From Lachnospiraceae bacterium P6A3 (GTDB lineage Bacteria; Bacillota; Clostridia; Lachnospirales; Lachnospiraceae): a DNA stretch of 64,000 nt. A model generated the notes under the pieces. That model searched no databases, was not told the origin of the DNA, and saw only the letters and a list, made by a program, of their open reading frames with translations. Shown here in pieces: positions 24,452-33,128 of the stretch; position 1 is the stretch's first letter; every line of letters starts with the position of its first letter. Where the stretch lies: the NCBI GenBank assembly GCA_000702085.1, contig JNKP01000005.1:62001-126000 (forward strand), in the 5' to 3' direction. Both the position numbers and the translations under genes were made by a program.

Positions 24452-26563
24452 ATGTACGAGAATGTAAATGTAGAAGAAATATTCGGTTCCAAGGTTTTTA
24501 CCCTCGGAAAAATGAGGGAGAGACTTCCCGAGGCCGTATTTAAAGAGGTAAGATCCGTGATGCAGCACGGCGGAGAACTTTCCAGAAAATCCGCGGATGT
24601 TGTTGCCGGTGCCATGAAGGACTGGGCTATCGAAAACGGAGCAACTCATTATACCCACTGGTTCCAGCCCCTTACCGGAATCACTGCCGAGAAGCATGAC
24701 GCATTTATATCCCATCCAGATTCGAACGGAAGAATGATCATGGATTTCTCCGGAAAAGAACTCATCAAGGGCGAACCGGACGCATCCTCATTCCCCTCCG
24801 GAGGACTCAGGGCTACATTCGAGGCAAGAGGATATACCGTTTGGGACATCACTTCCCCCGCATTCCTTAAGGAAGATGCAACCGGCGTAATTCTCTGCAT
24901 TCCTACCGCGTTCTGTTCATATACCGGAGAAGCACTGGATAAGAAGACCCCTCTCCTTCGTTCCATGGAGGCTGTTTCGGATCAGGCTCTCAGGATCGTT
25001 AGATTATTCGGCGACACCACCGCCAAGAAGGTAACTCCTTCGGTAGGTCCCGAGCAGGAATATTTCCTTGTGGACAGAGATAAGTATTTGAGACGTCCCG
25101 ATATGGTCTTTGCGGGAAGAACACTTTTCGGAGCACCCGCACCCAAGGGCCAGGAGATGGACGACCACTACTTCGGAGCCATCAGAGAAAGAATCGGAGC
25201 TTTCATGAGAGACCTCAATCTCGAGCTCTGGAAACTCGGCGTTACCGCCAAAACACAGCACAATGAGGCAGCTCCCGCACAGCACGAGCTTGCTCCCATA
25301 TATGAGACCGCAAACATCGCGGTCGACCATAACCAGATCATCATGGAGACAATGAAGAAGGTTGCCGAGCGCAGAGGACTTCACTGTCTGTTAAATGAGA
25401 AGCCTTATGAAGGTGTAAACGGATCCGGTAAGCATAATAACTGGTCACTCACAACCGACACGGGTGTCAATCTCCTTGATCCCGGAGAAGCGCCCGAAGC
25501 CAACGTAAGATTCCTTCTTGTATTATCCTGTATCCTTAAGGCAGTGGACGATCATGCGGATCTTCTCAGACAGAGTGCCGCAAATGTCGGAAATGAGCAC
25601 AGACTCGGCGCGGATGAGGCTCCTCCCGCAATTATCTCCGTATTCCTCGGAGAACAGCTTGAGGATGTGGTAAGTCAGCTTGTGGAGACCGGTGCGGCAG
25701 ATCACTCGATCCACGGCGGAAAGCTTATGACAGGCGTGTCAACTCTTTCCGATATCGAGAAGGATGCTACCGACAGAAACCGTACCTCACCTTTCGCATT
25801 TACCGGAAACAAGTTTGAATTCCGTATGGTAGGAAGCTCGGATTCCATAGCTGATGCCAATACCGCCATCAATACCATTGTTGCCGAGGCATTCTGTGAT
25901 GCTGCGGATGAACTTGAAAAAGCAGATAACTTCGAGCTTGCCGTACACGACCTTATCAAGAAGTACTTAAGCGATCATGTAAGGATCATATTCTCAGGCG
26001 ACGGATATTCCGATGCATGGGTTGAGGAAGCTGCAAAGCGCGGCCTTCCCAATATCCGTACTATGGTGGATGCTGCATCCGCACTTACCACTGACAGAAG
26101 CGTAAAACTCTTCGAAAGATTCGGAATCTATACCAGAGTTGAACTCGAATCCCGTGAGGAGATCGTTTACGAGACTTATTCAAAGAGCATTAACATCGAA
26201 TCAAATGCCATGATCGGAATGGCAAGAAAGCTTTATATTCCCGCAGTGGTTAAGTATGAAAAGCTTCTTGCTGATACCATTAACCAGCTTAAGAGCGCAG
26301 GTGTCGATCCCGCAGCGGAGTCGGAAATCCTCTCCGAGATCTCAAAAGAGCTTAAGACTGTTCTTCAGGCAGTAGAGAACCTTGAGAAGGTAACATCGGA
26401 TGCCAAGGCTATGAAGTATGGCAAAGAGCAGGCCGCATCCTACAGAGATAAAGTTGTACCCGCAATGGCTGAACTCAGAGCTCCCGTAGATAAGCTCGAG
26501 ACTCTTGTGGACAAGAGAATGTGGCCCGTACCTACTTATGAAGACCTGATGTTTGAGGTGTAA
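24452..26563 (+). CDS. glnN: Glutamine synthetase type III
   Basis: Makes glutamine from glutamate and ammonia with ATP; dodecameric type III enzyme. The 703-residue length is diagnostic. Seen: YTHWFQPLTGITAEKHDAF near 70, SSFPSGGLRATFEARGYT, the metal-binding VGPEQEYFLVDRD near 200, LGVTAKTQHNEAAPAQHELAP near 265-285, ATP-site NEKPYEGVNGSGKHNNWSL near 312-331 and NRTSPFAFTGNKFEFRMVG near 445. AAGGAG precedes the ATG. Typical nitrogen-assimilation enzyme of rumen and gut Clostridia and Bacteroides. No nitrogen-regulatory site is evident upstream. Confidence 0.97.
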   Translation: MYENVNVEEIFGSKVFTLGKMRERLPEAVFKEVRSVMQHGGELSRKSADVVAGAMKDWAIENGATHYTHWFQPLTGITAEKHDAFISHPDSNGRMIMDFSGKELIKGEPDASSFPSGGLRATFEARGYTVWDITSPAFLKEDATGVILCIPTAFCSYTGEALDKKTPLLRSMEAVSDQALRIVRLFGDTTAKKVTPSVGPEQEYFLVDRDKYLRRPDMVFAGRTLFGAPAPKGQEMDDHYFGAIRERIGAFMRDLNLELWKLGVTAKTQHNEAAPAQHELAPIYETANIAVDHNQIIMETMKKVAERRGLHCLLNEKPYEGVNGSGKHNNWSLTTDTGVNLLDPGEAPEANVRFLLVLSCILKAVDDHADLLRQSAANVGNEHRLGADEAPPAIISVFLGEQLEDVVSQLVETGAADHSIHGGKLMTGVSTLSDIEKDATDRNRTSPFAFTGNKFEFRMVGSSDSIADANTAINTIVAEAFCDAADELEKADNFELAVHDLIKKYLSDHVRIIFSGDGYSDAWVEEAAKRGLPNIRTMVDAASALTTDRSVKLFERFGIYTRVELESREEIVYETYSKSINIESNAMIGMARKLYIPAVVKYEKLLADTINQLKSAGVDPAAESEILSEISKELKTVLQAVENLEKVTSDAKAMKYGKEQAASYRDKVVPAMAELRAPVDKLETLVDKRMWPVPTYEDLMFEV

Positions 26564-26584
26564 ATCAAGGTAAAGAGGTAATTC

Positions 26585-27895
26585 ATGGATCGTATCACTT
26601 CCAGATTATTGATATACGGATCGCTCCCCGAAGATTCCATACTTATGCAGCTTTCACAGGTCTGCAGAAGAGTAAGGAGCGGCAGATATGATCTCGAGAC
26701 CGAGACCGGTATTGTTTATGCCCAGATAAAAAGAATTCTTGAGATCTCCACGGATTACGCATTTGATCATAATCTGTGGCAGAATTATCTCACATATCTT
26801 CTCGTAACCGCCGAAAATCCGTTTACTCTGACCGCGGAAAAAACCGGCGGAAGCGAAGGAAGCGTCAATCATTTTGCCAAAAATGATTTTGCCGCTTTTA
26901 TAGAACTGTTTCATTATGATTTCAGCCGTCTTGAAGATATCCTTCAGACGGATGTTTTCAGTACCATAACCAATTACAGGGCCATCGAAAAACCGGCTCT
27001 TATGTATAACGGTAATGTAAGCGAGAAGATCAGGGCTCTCAGCGAAAGACTTGCTCAGGCTAAGAATCCCGATGAATTCTTCCTGATCATTACCGCTTTT
27101 TACAGGGATTACGGCGTGGGAATGTTCGGACTTAACAAGGCATTCAGAATCGCCGAGGTGCCTGACGGTACTGTCATTTTTAAACCTGTTGCCAATATGG
27201 AGCAGGTTGTTTTATCCGATCTTCACGGGTATGAGCTTCAGAAAGAGAAACTCATCCGTAATACCGAGGCTTTTGTTCAGGGAAGAAAAGCCAACAACGT
27301 CCTTTTGTTCGGTGACAGCGGAACCGGAAAATCCACCAGTATCAAGGCTATAGTCAATGAGTACTACGATCAGGGTCTTCGAATGATCGAGATCTACAAG
27401 TACCAGTTCAGAAACTTAAGCCAGCTTATCAGTCAGATCAAAAACCGCAATTATAAGTTCATCATTTATATGGACGATCTTTCTTTTGAAGAGGATGAGT
27501 CCGATTATAAATTCCTGAAGGCTGTCATAGAGGGCGGTCTTGAGACCAAGCCTTCCAATATCCTTATATATGCAACCTCCAACAGACGTCACCTGGTACG
27601 CGAGATGTGGACTGACAGGGATGATGTGGAGCAGAACGGGGATATTCACAGATCCGACACAATGGAAGAAAAGCTTTCCCTTGCCAATCGTTTCGGAGTT
27701 ACCATCGGCTACTACAAGCCCGACCGTAATCTGTATCATTCCATCGTCAGGGCTCTTGCGGACCGTAACGGCATCAAAATGGAGGATGAAAAGCTCTTCC
27801 TGTTAAGCGACCAGTGGGAGATGAGCCACGGCGGAGTATCCGGCAGAACAGCAGGTCAGTTCATCAGTCATCTGATGTCCGGACCCGAAAAATAA
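26585..27895 (+). CDS. DUF815-family AAA+ ATPase
   Basis: A 436-residue protein. Residues 1-190 are helical and unassigned; from about 200 follows an AAA-type ATPase with YELQKEKLIRNTEAFVQG, the Walker A LLFGDSGTGKSTSIKAIV near 239-256, Walker B FIIYMDDLSFEEDESDYKF near 292-310, sensor-like LIYATSNRRHLVRE and the C-terminal LANRFGVTIGYYKP. This is the DUF815 (YcaC/YeaC-distant) group of unknown job. Twenty-one bases after glnN, with a weak GAGG site, so it is probably cotranscribed. Confidence 0.88.
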   Translation: MDRITSRLLIYGSLPEDSILMQLSQVCRRVRSGRYDLETETGIVYAQIKRILEISTDYAFDHNLWQNYLTYLLVTAENPFTLTAEKTGGSEGSVNHFAKNDFAAFIELFHYDFSRLEDILQTDVFSTITNYRAIEKPALMYNGNVSEKIRALSERLAQAKNPDEFFLIITAFYRDYGVGMFGLNKAFRIAEVPDGTVIFKPVANMEQVVLSDLHGYELQKEKLIRNTEAFVQGRKANNVLLFGDSGTGKSTSIKAIVNEYYDQGLRMIEIYKYQFRNLSQLISQIKNRNYKFIIYMDDLSFEEDESDYKFLKAVIEGGLETKPSNILIYATSNRRHLVREMWTDRDDVEQNGDIHRSDTMEEKLSLANRFGVTIGYYKPDRNLYHSIVRALADRNGIKMEDEKLFLLSDQWEMSHGGVSGRTAGQFISHLMSGPEK

Positions 27896-27911
27896 TTCTT
27901 AAAAAAAGTTC

Positions 27912-27940
27912 TTGCATATTTCGACGCTTTTATATATAAT
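27912..27940 (+). promoter_or_regulatory. Promoter of the tRNA-Gln gene
   Basis: TTGCAT (27912-27917), 17 bases, TATAAT (27935-27940), 20 bases before the mature tRNA 5' end. Confidence 0.75.
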
Positions 27941-27959
27941 GTGTTTTCGTAATGCAAAT

Positions 27960-28032
27960 AGGGCTATAGCCAAATGGTAAGGCAGCGGATTCTGATTCCG
28001 TCATTTTCAAGGTTCGAGTCCTTGTAGCCCTG
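27960..28032 (+). tRNA. tRNA-Gln (anticodon CUG)
   Basis: Full cloverleaf read by eye: acceptor AGGGCTA/TAGCCCT (27960-27966, 28025-28031), D-stem GCC/GGC, anticodon stem GCGGA/TCCGT with loop TTCTGAT giving anticodon CTG, T-stem CAAGG/CCTTG with loop TTCGAGT, discriminator G at 28032. CCA is not encoded. The first pair is A1-U72; bacterial tRNA-Gln normally has U1-A72. It is a lone tRNA with its own promoter and terminator. It reads CAG codons; the UUG isoacceptor must be elsewhere. Confidence 0.95.
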
Positions 28033-28038
28033 CTCTCA

Positions 28039-28067
28039 GCCGAGGACACCGTCCTCGGCATTTTTTT
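28039..28067 (+). terminator. Terminator of the tRNA-Gln transcript
   Basis: Stem GCCGAGGAC/GTCCTCGGC (28039-28047, 28051-28059), loop ACC, then A and seven T. Confidence 0.92.
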
Positions 28068-28090
28068 AACCATTTATAGGAGTTTGATTT

Positions 28091-29263
28091 TTGGACGGAA
28101 ATAATAATCAATTCGGACAGCAGAGCTATGCCCGGGAATTGAATGAACAATTGAGCCGGTCTTATCAGCAGCCTGCGCAGGATTATTCCGGACAGTACGG
28201 ATATCCTCAGTACGGCACTCCTCAATATGTGTATCCTCAGTATGGTATGCCTCAGCCTCCTTCTTTTGATCAGAGGGCTGCGAAGAAGCATTTCAGCAAA
28301 ATAGGAATGAGCTACTTCGTATTCTGGATACTTACCATAATTGCGGGAAATGCGGCTGCACTTGTGCTTTACTTTATCGATCCTGATATTACCGATAATT
28401 ATCTGATAAGGATATTGGCGGCAATACTTCCCATGTATCTGATAGGAGCCCCCGTCTGCTGGCTTATGATGATGAGGGTCCCTGCGGAAAAACCGGAAAA
28501 AACCCGCTGGAGTTTCTGGCAGATCGTCGGCGGATTCATAGTGGCATACTCTCTTATGTACCTGGGAAGTATCATTGCCTCATACATAGGTGCGTTTATC
28601 GAGTCCTTCTTCCCCGATGCCCAGGCTGCCACAAATGATGTTCAGGAACTGGTGCTTACCGGAGAGATGTGGGTCAATGTTCTCGCCATGGTCATGATCG
28701 GCCCCGTTGTTGAGGAACTTCTTTTCAGAAAACTTCTCTGTGACAGACTTAAGCCCTTCGGAGACTGGGTTACCATCATAGTTACGGGACTTATGTTCGG
28801 TGTATTCCACGGAAATATCACTCAGGGAATATATGCATTTTTCTTTGGTGCATTCCTTGCCTATGTTTATCTGAGAACCGGAAATATCCTTATTACCATA
28901 GGATATCACGTTGTCGCCAACTTCATGGGAAGTGTTCTTCCTCTGCTGGTTTTGACAAGTGTGGATGTGGACGGATTCGATGAAATACTTTCAAGCGGAG
29001 ACTTATATGCCATAAGCGACTTTGTGGGAGATCATGCGGAAATGTTCCTGCTTTACGGATTTTATGTAATGCTGATTCTGGGACTTATGGCGGCGGGAAT
29101 CGTGATCGTGATAGTTACTCTCGCAAGACGCCGTGTGATCATAAAACCCGGCCGCATCAGTATTCCCTCGGGAAAGAGATTTACGACGATTATTGTTAAT
29201 GTAGGCATGATCCTGTTCCTTATCGGAGGGATCTTTGAGATCCTGTATTCTACCTTTGGTTAA
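28091..29263 (+). CDS. CPBP-family intramembrane metalloprotease
   Basis: A 390-residue membrane protein with a cytoplasmic N-terminal region of Gln/Tyr/Pro-rich repeats (QYGYPQYGTPQYVYPQYG, residues 36-54) and about eight membrane helices. The abortive-infection/CAAX-protease motifs are present: VVEELLFRKLLCDRL near 210, FGVFHGN near 237 and GYHVVANFMGS near 275, giving the Glu-Glu, His and His/Asn catalytic set. Substrates of such proteins in Gram-positives are mostly unknown; some give bacteriocin self-immunity. Start is TTG 28091 with AGGAG ten bases upstream. Confidence 0.88.
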   Translation: MDGNNNQFGQQSYARELNEQLSRSYQQPAQDYSGQYGYPQYGTPQYVYPQYGMPQPPSFDQRAAKKHFSKIGMSYFVFWILTIIAGNAAALVLYFIDPDITDNYLIRILAAILPMYLIGAPVCWLMMMRVPAEKPEKTRWSFWQIVGGFIVAYSLMYLGSIIASYIGAFIESFFPDAQAATNDVQELVLTGEMWVNVLAMVMIGPVVEELLFRKLLCDRLKPFGDWVTIIVTGLMFGVFHGNITQGIYAFFFGAFLAYVYLRTGNILITIGYHVVANFMGSVLPLLVLTSVDVDGFDEILSSGDLYAISDFVGDHAEMFLLYGFYVMLILGLMAAGIVIVIVTLARRRVIIKPGRISIPSGKRFTTIIVNVGMILFLIGGIFEILYSTFG

Positions 29264-29275
29264 GGAGTACGGCAG

Positions 29276-29974
29276 ATGTACGAATACGACATTCGAATCG
29301 GCTATCATCAGACGGATGAAAATAAAACACTGACCATACCTGCCCTTATAGATCTGTTTCAGGATTGTTCCACTTTTCAGTCGGAAGATCTGGGGATCGG
29401 AGTGGATTACTGCAGAGAGAACGGATTTTTCTGGGTAATAAACAATTGGCAGGTGGAGATAGAATCGCTCCCGAAGCTTTGCGATACGGTCACTGTGTTT
29501 ACTTTTCCCTATGAGTTTAAAGGCTTTGTGGGAAAAAGGTGTTTCGGGCTTAAGCTGAACGGCGAAACCGTTGTAAAAGCATCATCGGTATGGTCGCTTC
29601 TCAGCACCGAGACCTATCTGCCGGTGAGGACCAATGAGCTGATGCATGAAAGATATGTTCTGGAAGAGCCCCTTGAAATGGGACCTTTTAAGCGCAAGAT
29701 CCCTGTCCCCGACGGTGGCGAGAAGCAACTTCCCATCACCATACAGAATGTGCATCTCGATGCGAATCATCATGTAAATAACGGAAAATATGTCGCAATG
29801 GGTGCGTCATTTCTTCCGGAAGGTGTTAAGATAAAAGAGATAAGGGTCGGATATCTCTCCCAGGCTTTTCTGGGCGATATTATCTACCCCAGACTTGTGA
29901 AGATTGAAGACGGATACATCGTATCTCTCGAAGATAAGGACGGCAAAGCATACGCCGTAATGGAATTCAAATGA
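29276..29974 (+). CDS. Acyl-ACP thioesterase
   Basis: A 232-residue double-hotdog protein of the FatA/FatB-like family. Each half shows the fold: RIGYHQTDENKTLTIPAL starts the first, and NVHLDANHHVNNGKYV near 163 carries the Asn/His motif of the second, the catalytic site in plant FatB. Releases free fatty acid from acyl-carrier protein. Such genes are common in Lachnospiraceae and related gut Clostridia. It overlaps the cvfB-like gene by four bases. Confidence 0.88.
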   Translation: MYEYDIRIGYHQTDENKTLTIPALIDLFQDCSTFQSEDLGIGVDYCRENGFFWVINNWQVEIESLPKLCDTVTVFTFPYEFKGFVGKRCFGLKLNGETVVKASSVWSLLSTETYLPVRTNELMHERYVLEEPLEMGPFKRKIPVPDGGEKQLPITIQNVHLDANHHVNNGKYVAMGASFLPEGVKIKEIRVGYLSQAFLGDIIYPRLVKIEDGYIVSLEDKDGKAYAVMEFK

Positions 29975-30825
29975 TAAAAACCGGATATAAACAAAAACTG
30001 ACAGTCGTTAAAAAAGTAGATTTCGGTGTATACCTTGCGGAAGAAGGATCCGAAGCTTCCGACAAAGAAAGAGTGCTTCTTCCCGCTTCGCGTGTTCCCG
30101 AAGGAACTCAGGTGGGCGATAAGCTTGATGCGTTTATCTACCGCGATTCGGAAGACAGACAGATAGCTACGCTTCAGGAGCCGAAGCTTATGATCGGCGG
30201 GCTGGCAAGGCTTAAGGTTGTTCAGGTTACCGGAATCGGTGCGTTTCTTGACTGGGGGCTTGAGAAGGACCTTTTCCTTCCTTATGCACAGCAGACCTAC
30301 AAGGTTGCACAGGGTGATGAGATCCTGGTAACCATGTATGCGGACAAATCCGACAGGCTTTGTGCAAAGATGGATGTGTACAAGAGTCTTGAGGACAGAT
30401 CCGAGTATAAAAAAGATGACACCGTTGTCGGAACTCTTTATCTGATCAGCAATAATTTCGGAGCATTTGTGGCTGTGGATGATAAGTATTCCGCACTTAT
30501 TCCCAAAAAGGAAATGTTCGGAGCAGGTGAGAAGCTTGTTGCCGGAATGAAGGTGACTGCCAGAGTTGCCAGGGTCATGGATGACGGAAGGCTCGAACTT
30601 GCCGTTCGTGACAAAGGTTATGTGCAGAGAAGTGAGGATGCGGATAAGATATTTGAGATGCTCAAGGCCGCCGGCGGAAAACTGGATTTCTATGATAAGA
30701 GCGATCCCGAACTTATCAGAGAGAGAACCGGCATGAGCAAGAACGAATTCAAGCGTGCGGTGGGAAAGCTTCTTAAAGAGGATAAGATCGATATCGGAGA
30801 AGGCACCATCTCTCTCAGGAATTAA
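29971..30825 (+). CDS. cvfB: S1 RNA-binding protein, CvfB family
   Basis: A 284-residue protein made of several S1-like beta-barrels (from about 1, 68, 145) and a C-terminal winged helix: KKVDFGVYLAEEG at the start, VQVTGIGAFLDWGLEKDLFLP near 80-100, LISNNFGAFVAVDDKYSALIP near 155-175, and RERTGMSKNEFKRAVGKLLK near the end. CvfB in Staphylococcus affects virulence gene expression and binds RNA. Translationally coupled to the thioesterase gene by the 4-base overlap. Confidence 0.9.
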   Translation: MIKTGYKQKLTVVKKVDFGVYLAEEGSEASDKERVLLPASRVPEGTQVGDKLDAFIYRDSEDRQIATLQEPKLMIGGLARLKVVQVTGIGAFLDWGLEKDLFLPYAQQTYKVAQGDEILVTMYADKSDRLCAKMDVYKSLEDRSEYKKDDTVVGTLYLISNNFGAFVAVDDKYSALIPKKEMFGAGEKLVAGMKVTARVARVMDDGRLELAVRDKGYVQRSEDADKIFEMLKAAGGKLDFYDKSDPELIRERTGMSKNEFKRAVGKLLKEDKIDIGEGTISLRN

Positions 30826-30908
30826 GAATTCTTTTATTGTAATGAACCTTTGCCCGTGGTATCATCAGTTTACATAAACAGGGAATGAATATCTCCCGGG
30901 GAGCGCAT

Positions 30909-31106
30909 ATGGATATGGGACTCGTATCAATGGCGGTCAATTTTCAAAATACTATGAATATGGCTGATGTCAGCACTGCTGTTTTGGCCAAAGCTCTGGA
31001 CACCAACAGGGACTACGGACAGGGTCTTGTTGAACTGCTTGATTCTGCGGCGCTCGAGAGAAGCGTTAATCCTGCGGTAGGTGGAAATATAGACATATCT
31101 GTATAA
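30909..31106 (+). CDS. YjfB-like putative motility protein
   Basis: A 65-residue protein related to the YjfB putative motility family: MDMGLVSMAVNFQN at the N-terminus and a helix AVLAKALDTNRDYGQGLVEL, then a short tail ending in DISV. In Bacillus yjfB belongs to the sigma-D regulon; function unknown. Start at ATG 30909 with GGGGAG six bases before; an ATG at 30885 would swallow that site. No sigma-D promoter is visible directly upstream, and the gene lies far from the flagellar cluster. Confidence 0.75.
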   Translation: MDMGLVSMAVNFQNTMNMADVSTAVLAKALDTNRDYGQGLVELLDSAALERSVNPAVGGNIDISV

Positions 31107-31123
31107 AGGTTTTTGAACAGTTT

Positions 31124-31154
31124 ATACACCCCGATAACCTCGGGGTGTAATTTT
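31124..31154 (+). terminator. Terminator after the YjfB-like gene
   Basis: Stem ACACCCCGA/TCGGGGTGT (31124-31132, 31138-31146), followed by AATTTTTT. Confidence 0.88.
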
Positions 31155-31267
31155 TTGCCAATTTTTAACATATATTTCTTGTTTTCTTGTGCATTTTTGT
31201 GTATATTAATGGGTGGGGTTTCATATACATGTAACAATTGGCAATTAATTATTTTCAGGGGCACTTT

Positions 31268-32368
31268 ATGATATCTAATCAGATACTTCAGGCAACTTTA
31301 GACGGATTAAAAGCTATAGCAAGGGTGGATCTTGCCGTTACCGATCCGGAGGGAAGAACAGTAGTTTCAACCGGAGAGATTCCCGGCCTTCTCAGGGATG
31401 CGGGAGAGTTTGCATCATCCGGAGCGGATTCACAGGAGATCAAGGGAAATCAGTATTTCAAGATCTATGACGATCAGTCCCTTGAATATGTTCTTGCGGT
31501 TGCGGGAGCCGGTGAGGATGTTTATACCCTCGGTAAGATGGCGGCATTCCAGGTTCAGAGTCTGTCCGTTGCTTACAGAGAAAGATTCGATAAGGATAAT
31601 TTCTTTAAGAACCTTCTTCTCGACAACCTGCTTTTGGTCGATATTTACAGCAGGGCAAAGAAGCTTCATATCGCCAATGACACCCCCAGGGTTGTGATAC
31701 TCACCGAAGCTGCAAATACCAAGGATATCAATATTCTTGAGACGGTCAGAAATTATTGTCAGGCAAGACCCAGAGATTTCGTCACTGCGGTTGATGAAAC
31801 GGATGTCGTAGTAGTAATGGAGCTGGAGCAGCCTATGTCCAGACTCGACATGCAGGAAGCGGAGATCGAAGAAATGACCGCCGGACTTAAGGATGCTCTT
31901 GCGGATGCCGGCGCTGTCGGAATCAAGATCGCATACGGAAGCATTGCGTCCGAGATCAAGGAAGTCAGCCGTTCCTACAAGGAAGCCAGAATGGCAGCCG
32001 ATGTAGGAAGAATCTTCTTTGAGGAAAGAGAAGTTGTTTCATACAGCGGACTCGGAATCGGAAGACTTATTTATCAGCTTCCCATCCCTCTTTGCAGACT
32101 TTTCATTAAAGAGATCTTTGACGGAAAGGACATCGACGACTTTGATGATGAAATTCTTCCGACTATAGATAAATTCTTCGAGAATTCACTGAATGTCTCG
32201 GAGACATCAAGACAGCTTTTCATTCACAGGAATACCCTTGTCTACAGACTTGATAAGATTCAGAAGACAACGGGACTTGACCTGAGAGTATTTGACGATG
32301 CCATTACATTCAAGATTGCACTCATGGTCGTCAAGTACATGAAATATATGAAAAAGAACGAATTTTAA
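31268..32368 (+). CDS. CdaR/PucR-type transcriptional regulator
   Basis: A 366-residue regulator. The N-terminal 100 residues resemble a sugar-diacid recognition (CdaR) domain (MISNQILQATLDGLKAIARVDLAV type start; VDLAVTDPEGRTVVSTGEI). The middle resembles the GGDEF-like domain of CdaR proteins, and the C-terminus is a PucR helix-turn-helix: FFENSLNVSETSRQLFIHRN then TLVYRLDKIQKTTGLDLR near 325-342. Ligand unknown; diacids and purine products are known for relatives. Start at ATG 31268 preceded by CAGGGGC. It is immediately followed by ftsE, an odd neighbour for a sugar-acid regulator. Confidence 0.85.
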   Translation: MISNQILQATLDGLKAIARVDLAVTDPEGRTVVSTGEIPGLLRDAGEFASSGADSQEIKGNQYFKIYDDQSLEYVLAVAGAGEDVYTLGKMAAFQVQSLSVAYRERFDKDNFFKNLLLDNLLLVDIYSRAKKLHIANDTPRVVILTEAANTKDINILETVRNYCQARPRDFVTAVDETDVVVVMELEQPMSRLDMQEAEIEEMTAGLKDALADAGAVGIKIAYGSIASEIKEVSRSYKEARMAADVGRIFFEEREVVSYSGLGIGRLIYQLPIPLCRLFIKEIFDGKDIDDFDDEILPTIDKFFENSLNVSETSRQLFIHRNTLVYRLDKIQKTTGLDLRVFDDAITFKIALMVVKYMKYMKKNEF

Positions 32369-32381
32369 CAGGTAAGGACAA

Positions 32382-33128
32382 ATGACCAGAAAAGAAAGAA
32401 GAAAGGCCGAGAGGGACAAGTTCATCGAAGAGAACGGTATTATCTGTCTCGAAGATGTCAGCATGAATTATCCCGAAAAGGGTAATCCTGCGGTCAAGAA
32501 TGTTTCTCTCAGAATAGATAAAGGCGAATTCGTATTTATCGTAGGAGACAGCGGATCCGGTAAATCAACACTGATCAAGCTTCTCTTAAGAGAGATACTC
32601 CCTACCGGCGGCGATGTTTTCGTAATGGGACAGAACACCAGAAAGCTTCGTCACTCTCAGATTCCCAAGTTCAGAAGAAATCTCGGAGTTGTGTTCCAGG
32701 ATTTCAGACTTCTCAAAGACAGAAACGTATATGAAAATGTTGCCTTTGCGCAGCGTATTATTGAAGTCCCCTCAAGAGAGATGAGACGTAACGTTCCCAG
32801 CATACTCTCGATGGTAGGACTTGCGGGAAAATATAAAGCCAACGTAAGAAAATTATCGGGAGGCGAACAGCAGAGAGTTGCCCTTGCCAGAGCTCTCGTA
32901 AATAAGCCTTCCATTCTTCTTGCCGATGAGCCTACCGGAAATCTCGATCCCAACAATTCATGGGACATCATGGATCTTCTTGCGGAGATCAATGAGCAGG
33001 GAACTACGGTCATCGTCGTAACTCACAGCCCCACCATAGTCAACTCTATGAAAAAGAGAGTTGTCGCGATGAAGCTCGGCGAAATAATCAGCGATGAGCA
33101 GGAAGGGGAATATATAAATGAAGATTAG
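32382..33128 (+). CDS. ftsE: Cell division ATP-binding protein FtsE
   Basis: ATPase of the FtsEX complex that gates peptidoglycan hydrolase activity at the septum. Seen: Walker A VGDSGSGKSTLIKLL near 57-71, Q-loop VVFQDFRLLKDRNVYENVAF, signature LSGGEQQRVALARAL near 157, and Walker B ILLADEPTGNLDP. An N-terminal extension of about 20 basic residues precedes the usual start (IICLEDVSMNYP). Overlaps ftsX by 11 bases. Confidence 0.96.
   Translation: MTRKERRKAERDKFIEENGIICLEDVSMNYPEKGNPAVKNVSLRIDKGEFVFIVGDSGSGKSTLIKLLLREILPTGGDVFVMGQNTRKLRHSQIPKFRRNLGVVFQDFRLLKDRNVYENVAFAQRIIEVPSREMRRNVPSILSMVGLAGKYKANVRKLSGGEQQRVALARALVNKPSILLADEPTGNLDPNNSWDIMDLLAEINEQGTTVIVVTHSPTIVNSMKKRVVAMKLGEIISDEQEGEYINED

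Noticed and set aside
28196-28262. CAGTAYGG-type tandem repeats as a CRISPR or intergenic repeat
   Set aside because: They are in frame within the CPBP protease gene and encode its QYGYPQYG-like N-terminal region.
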